Shown here: piece by piece, positions 33,485 to 36,928 of the stretch | Position numbering within the stretch: position 1 is the stretch's first letter | Layout of the letters: every line of letters begins with the position of its first letter | Source of the DNA: Phycisphaeraceae bacterium | GTDB taxonomy: Bacteria > Planctomycetota > Phycisphaerae > Phycisphaerales > UBA1924 | DNA length: 36,928 bases | Direction of reading: 5' to 3' | Assembly: GCA_026126345.1 (NCBI GenBank) | Contig: JAHCJH010000014.1 | Span: forward strand, 1-36,928 | Program-made: the position numbers and the translations under genes | Notes under the pieces: generated by a model | Databases searched by the model: none | What the model was told of the DNA's origin: nothing | What the model saw: the letters and a program-made list of their open reading frames with translations, nothing else

Positions 33485-34690
33485 ACTCGGGCTCGGCCGG
33501 CGGCGGCGGGCGCAGCGGCGCGGGCGGCGCTTCGTTGGTCGGCGCGCCGGGCGGCGGCTGCTACGGCGACGGCTGTGCTCCCACGGCGATGGGTTCCGGC
33601 GGCGGGCGCGACACCGACTGTTGCGGCTATCGCACTCCGGGCCGGGGCGGCGGCGTGATCAAGCTCGTGTGCGCCGGGCCCATGACCGTGCTCGGTGAGA
33701 TCCTGGTCAACGGCGGCGATGCTCCCGTGGGCGAGTCCGGCGGCGGCGCCGGCGGCAGCCTGTGGATCGTCGCTCAGTCGCTCTCGGGCGACGGGGTGAT
33801 TTCCGCCGACGGCGGCGCGGGGTCGCCCGGCCAGGGCGGCGGCGGGGGCGGCGGGCGCATCGCCGTGTACCTCTCCGGGCCCAGTTCCTTTGCCGGTTCG
33901 CTGCGGAGCGTGGGCGGTCCGGGCTTCGTGCGGGGCGGGGCGGGAACCGTCTACGTCAAGCAGGGTGCCGCGCGCGGCACGGTGACCATCAGCAACGGCG
34001 GCAACGCCGGCGAGACGACCGAGTTGAACGGGCCCAACGACTGGGACGCGAACCTGGTGGTCCGGGGCTTGGCCGTGCTGGGCCACGCGCGCCAGGCCGA
34101 GGGCACGGAGCTGCGCCTCACCGGCGATGCCCATGTCCAGGCCGACGGCTTCATCGCCATGACCGGGCGCGGATGGCCAACCTCCGTCGGCCCGGGCGCG
34201 GGCGCCAACTCCGGCGGCGCGGCCGGGGGGGCGGGCCACGGCGGCGCGGGCGGACGGTCGAGCGTCAACGCCCCGGGCGGCGGCACCTACGGCGACGTGC
34301 TGTCGCCCACGACGCTTGGTTCCGGCGGCGGGCGCGATACCGACTGCTGCGGCTTCCGCACCGCCGGCTCCGGCGGTGGCGCGCTGCGGCTGACGGTGGA
34401 CGGGGTGCTGACCGTTGACGGTGAACTGTCTGTGCGGGGCGGGAACGCGACGCAGGAGTCCGGCGGCGGGTCGGGCGGATCGCTGCTGATCCGTGCCGGC
34501 GCCGTGGCCGGTGTTGGCGTCATTTCGGCCGCGGGTGGCAACGGCTGGACGACGTTCGGCGGCGGCGGCGGTGGGGGGCGTATCGCGGTGTACGCCTGTT
34601 CGATCACCATGCCGCTGGCCAACATCCAGGCCCCGGGGGGCGCCGGGTTCCAGGCCGGAAGCGCGGGCACGGTGTACTTCGGCTCGTCGA
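31403..34690 (+). repeat. five tandem Gly-rich modules, period 725-735 bp
   Basis: The first codon of the DTDCC motif recurs at 31421, 32150, 32885, 33610 and 34336. The spacings are 729, 735, 725 and 726 bp. Only the 725-bp step is not a multiple of three. It contains the frame break at 33315-33485. Confidence 0.85.
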
Positions 34691-35232
34691 GCATCGTGTT
34701 CACCCAGCACCCGGTCGTGCAGACGCTCCGCGTGGGCCAGTCGGCCTCGTTCACGGTCGGGGCGACGACATCGCAGAACCCGCCGACGCTGGCGTACCAG
34801 TGGCGCAAGCAGAACAGCGGCGGCGCGTTCGTCAACCTGGTAGAAGGCCAGAGCGGCGGGCGCTACACGGGCGTTGCGTCGCCCACGCTGACGATCACCG
34901 ACCTGGCGTGTCCCGACACGGGGCGGTACGACTGCATCGTGACCGACGCGTGCGGGTCCGCGCCGTCGCGTGCCGGCGGTCTATCCGTCAAGAACCCGGC
35001 CGACATCGCCACCGAGGGCAGTTCCGACCCCAACACCGGCCCGGACGGGTTCATCACCGGGGCCGATTTCGACACGTTCGTGCTGGTGTTCTTCACCGAG
35101 TTCCGCAACACCCAGGGCGTGCTGCTGGGCGACCTGACCGACGACAGCGGCTACGGAGACCCGGACGGCTTCCTCACCGGCGCCGACTTCGATCGGTTCA
35201 TCCTGCTGTTCTTCCAGGGTTGCCCGCTGTGA
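33481..35232 (+). CDS. Gly-rich repeat surface protein, 3' part with Ig-like domain and GC-type dockerin
   Basis: Continuation of the preceding gene in the -1 frame, counted here from ATG 33481, whose bases overlap the upstream stop (ATGA). As read it is 583 residues without a signal peptide: two more Gly-rich modules (GRDTDCCGYRTPG and GRDTDCCGFRTAG), an Ig-like domain (FTQHPVVQTLRVGQSASFTV ... LAYQWRK ... DTGRYDCIVTDACG), then the dockerin doublet ADIATEGSSD, GPDGFITGADFDTFVLVFF, DLTDDSG, PDGFLTGADFDRFILLFF, QGCPL. Module similarity starts before ATG 33481 in this frame (SPPVGDPSLAFDFG near 33358-33399). So the two parts were one gene and the ATG is probably incidental, though coupled re-initiation cannot be excluded. 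Without a signal peptide this part alone could not be exported. Confidence 0.75.
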   Translation: MNSGSAGGGGRSGAGGASLVGAPGGGCYGDGCAPTAMGSGGGRDTDCCGYRTPGRGGGVIKLVCAGPMTVLGEILVNGGDAPVGESGGGAGGSLWIVAQSLSGDGVISADGGAGSPGQGGGGGGGRIAVYLSGPSSFAGSLRSVGGPGFVRGGAGTVYVKQGAARGTVTISNGGNAGETTELNGPNDWDANLVVRGLAVLGHARQAEGTELRLTGDAHVQADGFIAMTGRGWPTSVGPGAGANSGGAAGGAGHGGAGGRSSVNAPGGGTYGDVLSPTTLGSGGGRDTDCCGFRTAGSGGGALRLTVDGVLTVDGELSVRGGNATQESGGGSGGSLLIRAGAVAGVGVISAAGGNGWTTFGGGGGGGRIAVYACSITMPLANIQAPGGAGFQAGSAGTVYFGSSSIVFTQHPVVQTLRVGQSASFTVGATTSQNPPTLAYQWRKQNSGGAFVNLVEGQSGGRYTGVASPTLTITDLACPDTGRYDCIVTDACGSAPSRAGGLSVKNPADIATEGSSDPNTGPDGFITGADFDTFVLVFFTEFRNTQGVLLGDLTDDSGYGDPDGFLTGADFDRFILLFFQGCPL

Positions 35233-35250
35233 CGGGCGATCGATTTCTTC

Positions 35251-35278
35251 TTGATCTTCGGGCAGGGCGCGGTACGTT
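35251..35278 (+). promoter_or_regulatory. promoter of the last dockerin gene (-35 TTGATC, -10 TACGTT, leaderless)
   Basis: TTGATC (35251-35256), 16-base spacer, TACGTT (35273-35278), six bases (CTGCGC), then ATG 35285. This is the best complete example in the window of the leaderless layout. Confidence 0.65.
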
Positions 35279-35284
35279 CTGCGC

Positions 35285-36667
35285 ATGACGCCCATCGCCC
35301 GCACAACCGTTGGCGCCGCGAGCCTCGCCGCGGCCCTGGTCGCTCCGTCGCTCGCCCCGGCCCAGACCTGGGCGCCCGTGCGCATCATCCTGACCGACCG
35401 GACCTACGACACACTGTGGATGGTCCACGACGCCAACGGCAACGGCGTGATCGACGAGCCCGACGAGCTGGTGCAGTTCTTCGGCGCTGCCAACGCCGCG
35501 GGCACGCCGACCTGTCTCAACCCCAACGCGCTGGGCGTGCGGAACGACGGGCTGGTGCTGGCGGGCGATCAGGACAACGCGCGCCGGTGCGTCTACCTGC
35601 TGCGCGATCTCAACGGAGACGGGGATGCGATGGACGCGGGCGAGAGCGTGATCGGCGTCGCGCCGGGGAACGCGTCGGGCATCTCGTTCGCCTTCCCGAC
35701 GGGCGTCGGCTTCGACGCGCGCGGGCGCGGTTTCGTGGTCAACGGCGGCAACACCCTGGGGCTCGACGGTGTCTACCGGCTCGAGGATCTGGACCACGAC
35801 GGCACGTGGTCTCAGGCCGGCGAGGCGGCGGAGTACGCCGGCGTGCCGGTGTTCGGCGCCGTGAACGGACCGTTCGTTCCGTACGAGATCTGCTTCGTGG
35901 GCAACGTCGGGTACATGCGCGACTCCGGCGGCACGACGGGCAACATCACCCGGGGCGTCTACCGGCTCGAGGATCTCAACGCCAACGACCGGGCCGACGA
36001 TCCCGGTGAGTTCACTCCGTTCTGGACCACGGCGGGCCAGTCTGGAGTCGCACCGGCGGCGGGGTTCGGCGTCTGCGTTGATCCGATGCGGCCGCGGTCG
36101 TTCTACGTGCTCCAGACCGTGGCGATTCCATCGGCGGGCACCGATCAGTTGATCCGATTGACGGACGTCAACGGCGACGGCGATGCACAGGACCCCGGCG
36201 AGGCGGAGCTCGTCTACCAGACCTCGGAGTCGGGCTTCACGTCCATCGCGGTGCGTGCCCTGCCCGACGGTCGCGTGTTCGTGAGCGACAACTCGGGCAC
36301 GCGGATCATCGTGCTGCGCGATCTCAACGGAGACGGCAAGTTTGATGGTCCTGCAGAGCGGTCGAACTTCTTCGTGAACACCGGCGCGCGCGTCGGCGAC
36401 TGCCGCGTCTTTGCCTTCTGGCCGGTGACGTGCCTGGCCGACGTCGCGACCGAGGGCAGCAGCGACCTGCTGTCGGGGCCGGACGGGTTCATCACCGGCA
36501 CCGATTTCGACGTGTACGTGCAGGCGTTCTTCACCGAGGCCCGACGGTTCTGCGATGCACGCCTCATCGCTGACGTCACCGATGCGCCGGGCACCGGCCC
36601 GGCCGACGGGTTCGTCACCGGTGCGGATTTCGACCGATTCATCGAATCGTTCTTCTCGGGCTGCTAG
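35285..36667 (+). CDS. secreted protein with EF-hand-like segments and GC-type dockerin doublet (460 aa)
   Basis: Signal peptide MTPIARTTVGAASLAAALVA...APAQ (about 1-27). The body has repeated Asp-rich loops in the style of calcium-binding dockerin/thrombospondin-type segments: HDANGNGVIDEPDE, RDLNGDGDAMDAGE, EDLDHDGTWSQAGE, EDLNANDRADDPGE, TDVNGDGDAQDPGE, RDLNGDGKFDGPAE. They are spaced through a protein that may form a beta-propeller (GVGFDARGRGFVVNGG, VYRLEDL twice). The C-terminus is the doublet ADVATEGSSDL, GPDGFITGTDFDVYVQAFF, DVTDAPG, ADGFVTGADFDRFIESFF, SGC. No enzyme motif is recognised. It is expressed alone from a leaderless promoter, unlike the other dockerin genes, which have strong Shine-Dalgarno sites. 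The propeller reading is inference. Confidence 0.88.
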   Translation: MTPIARTTVGAASLAAALVAPSLAPAQTWAPVRIILTDRTYDTLWMVHDANGNGVIDEPDELVQFFGAANAAGTPTCLNPNALGVRNDGLVLAGDQDNARRCVYLLRDLNGDGDAMDAGESVIGVAPGNASGISFAFPTGVGFDARGRGFVVNGGNTLGLDGVYRLEDLDHDGTWSQAGEAAEYAGVPVFGAVNGPFVPYEICFVGNVGYMRDSGGTTGNITRGVYRLEDLNANDRADDPGEFTPFWTTAGQSGVAPAAGFGVCVDPMRPRSFYVLQTVAIPSAGTDQLIRLTDVNGDGDAQDPGEAELVYQTSESGFTSIAVRALPDGRVFVSDNSGTRIIVLRDLNGDGKFDGPAERSNFFVNTGARVGDCRVFAFWPVTCLADVATEGSSDLLSGPDGFITGTDFDVYVQAFFTEARRFCDARLIADVTDAPGTGPADGFVTGADFDRFIESFFSGC

Positions 36668-36791
36668 GCGGCACGTTTGCAGTCTGTTCGGGCTTCCGGG
36701 TTGCCGCGCGCCCGGTTTCGGGGCACACTTGCCTCGGCGTCACCGTCTTGTCTCGTGGGCAACCAGGTGCGGGGCGAGTCTGGAGACCTCC

Positions 36792-36928
36792 ATGGTCGGT
36801 GCGATCGGTGTTGTCGTGCTCGGAGCCGCCGTGCTGTCCGAGCCGGGCGGACGTCGCCGCGGCGTCGTGGAGCCGGTGCCGGTGCCCGAGGTTGAGTGCG
36901 CGATCTGCGCCCGCGGGCTGATGAGCGG
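36792..36928 (+). CDS. start of a hypothetical protein (3' cut by window edge)
   Basis: Open from ATG 36792 to the window end, 45 codons: MVGAIGVVVLGAAVLSEPGG, then a basic and Pro/Val-rich stretch and CAICARGLM. GGAG (36782-36785) lies 6 bases upstream. The hydrophobic N-terminus may be a signal peptide or anchor, and the CxxC may begin a zinc-binding site. The 124 bases before it, after the dockerin gene, contain no other feature I can support. Confidence 0.5.
   Translation, partial: MVGAIGVVVLGAAVLSEPGGRRRGVVEPVPVPEVECAICARGLMS

Noticed and set aside
33315-33485. Programmed frameshift in the Gly-rich gene, as in dnaX
   Set aside because: The net shift is also -1, but there is no slippery heptamer and several separate indels are needed to follow the homology.

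Overview
This is a GC-rich (about 70%) chromosomal segment, most likely from a planctomycete of the class Phycisphaerae. That placement is inferred from gene content. Four reading frames near the right end carry a C-terminal doublet of dockerin-like repeats of the 'GC-type' (GPDGFITGTDFD, ending FF-x-GC). A sigma factor sits directly before a Ser/Thr kinase with TPRs, and there is a tandem pair of small CPxCGY zinc-ribbon membrane proteins.

Layout. Bases 1-16434 are mostly housekeeping: the tail of a gamma-glutamyltransferase, gatA, a CPBP membrane protease, the zinc-ribbon pair, ubiX, a lipoprotein, pyrB, a membrane PIN/TRAM protein, then SRP RNA, dnaX, a YbaB/EbfC protein and a Nudix-like gene. 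A leftward block follows: a DMT permease reading straight into a formimino-THF cyclodeaminase, two YkgJ-type cysteine-cluster proteins, an MsbA-like ABC exporter and a small zinc protein. A tRNA-Arg(UCG) lies at 16473. From 16617 on the region is accessory: a 1168-residue repeat protein with a GC-type dockerin, divergent from a sigma factor/TPR-kinase pair; dihydrolipoyl dehydrogenase; a secreted S10 carboxypeptidase; two damaged genes meeting head to head; then three more GC-type dockerin loci, one split by clustered frameshifts. A new gene begins at the right edge.

Main observations. (1) dnaX carries a textbook -1 frameshift cassette: an SD-like GGAG, the heptamer A AAA AAA, a stop one codon later and hairpins. 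It would yield a 388-aa gamma-like and a 584-aa tau-like protein. (2) Many genes have a -10 hexamer TANNNT exactly 6 nt before the start codon and no Shine-Dalgarno, predicting leaderless mRNAs. Other genes (pyrB, ybaB, the large dockerin genes) have strong AAGGAG/AGGAGG sites instead, so two initiation modes seem to coexist. (3) One such promoter lies inside the permease-cyclodeaminase frame, suggesting that the fusion arose by loss of a stop. (4) The GC-type dockerin proteins, with the sigma/kinase pair and a palindrome at the sigma promoter, form a plausible but uncharacterised surface-display and regulation module.

No CRISPR array, insertion sequence, integrase or replication origin was seen. 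No gene-free stretch exceeds 300 bases outside the damaged region at 26696-27829.
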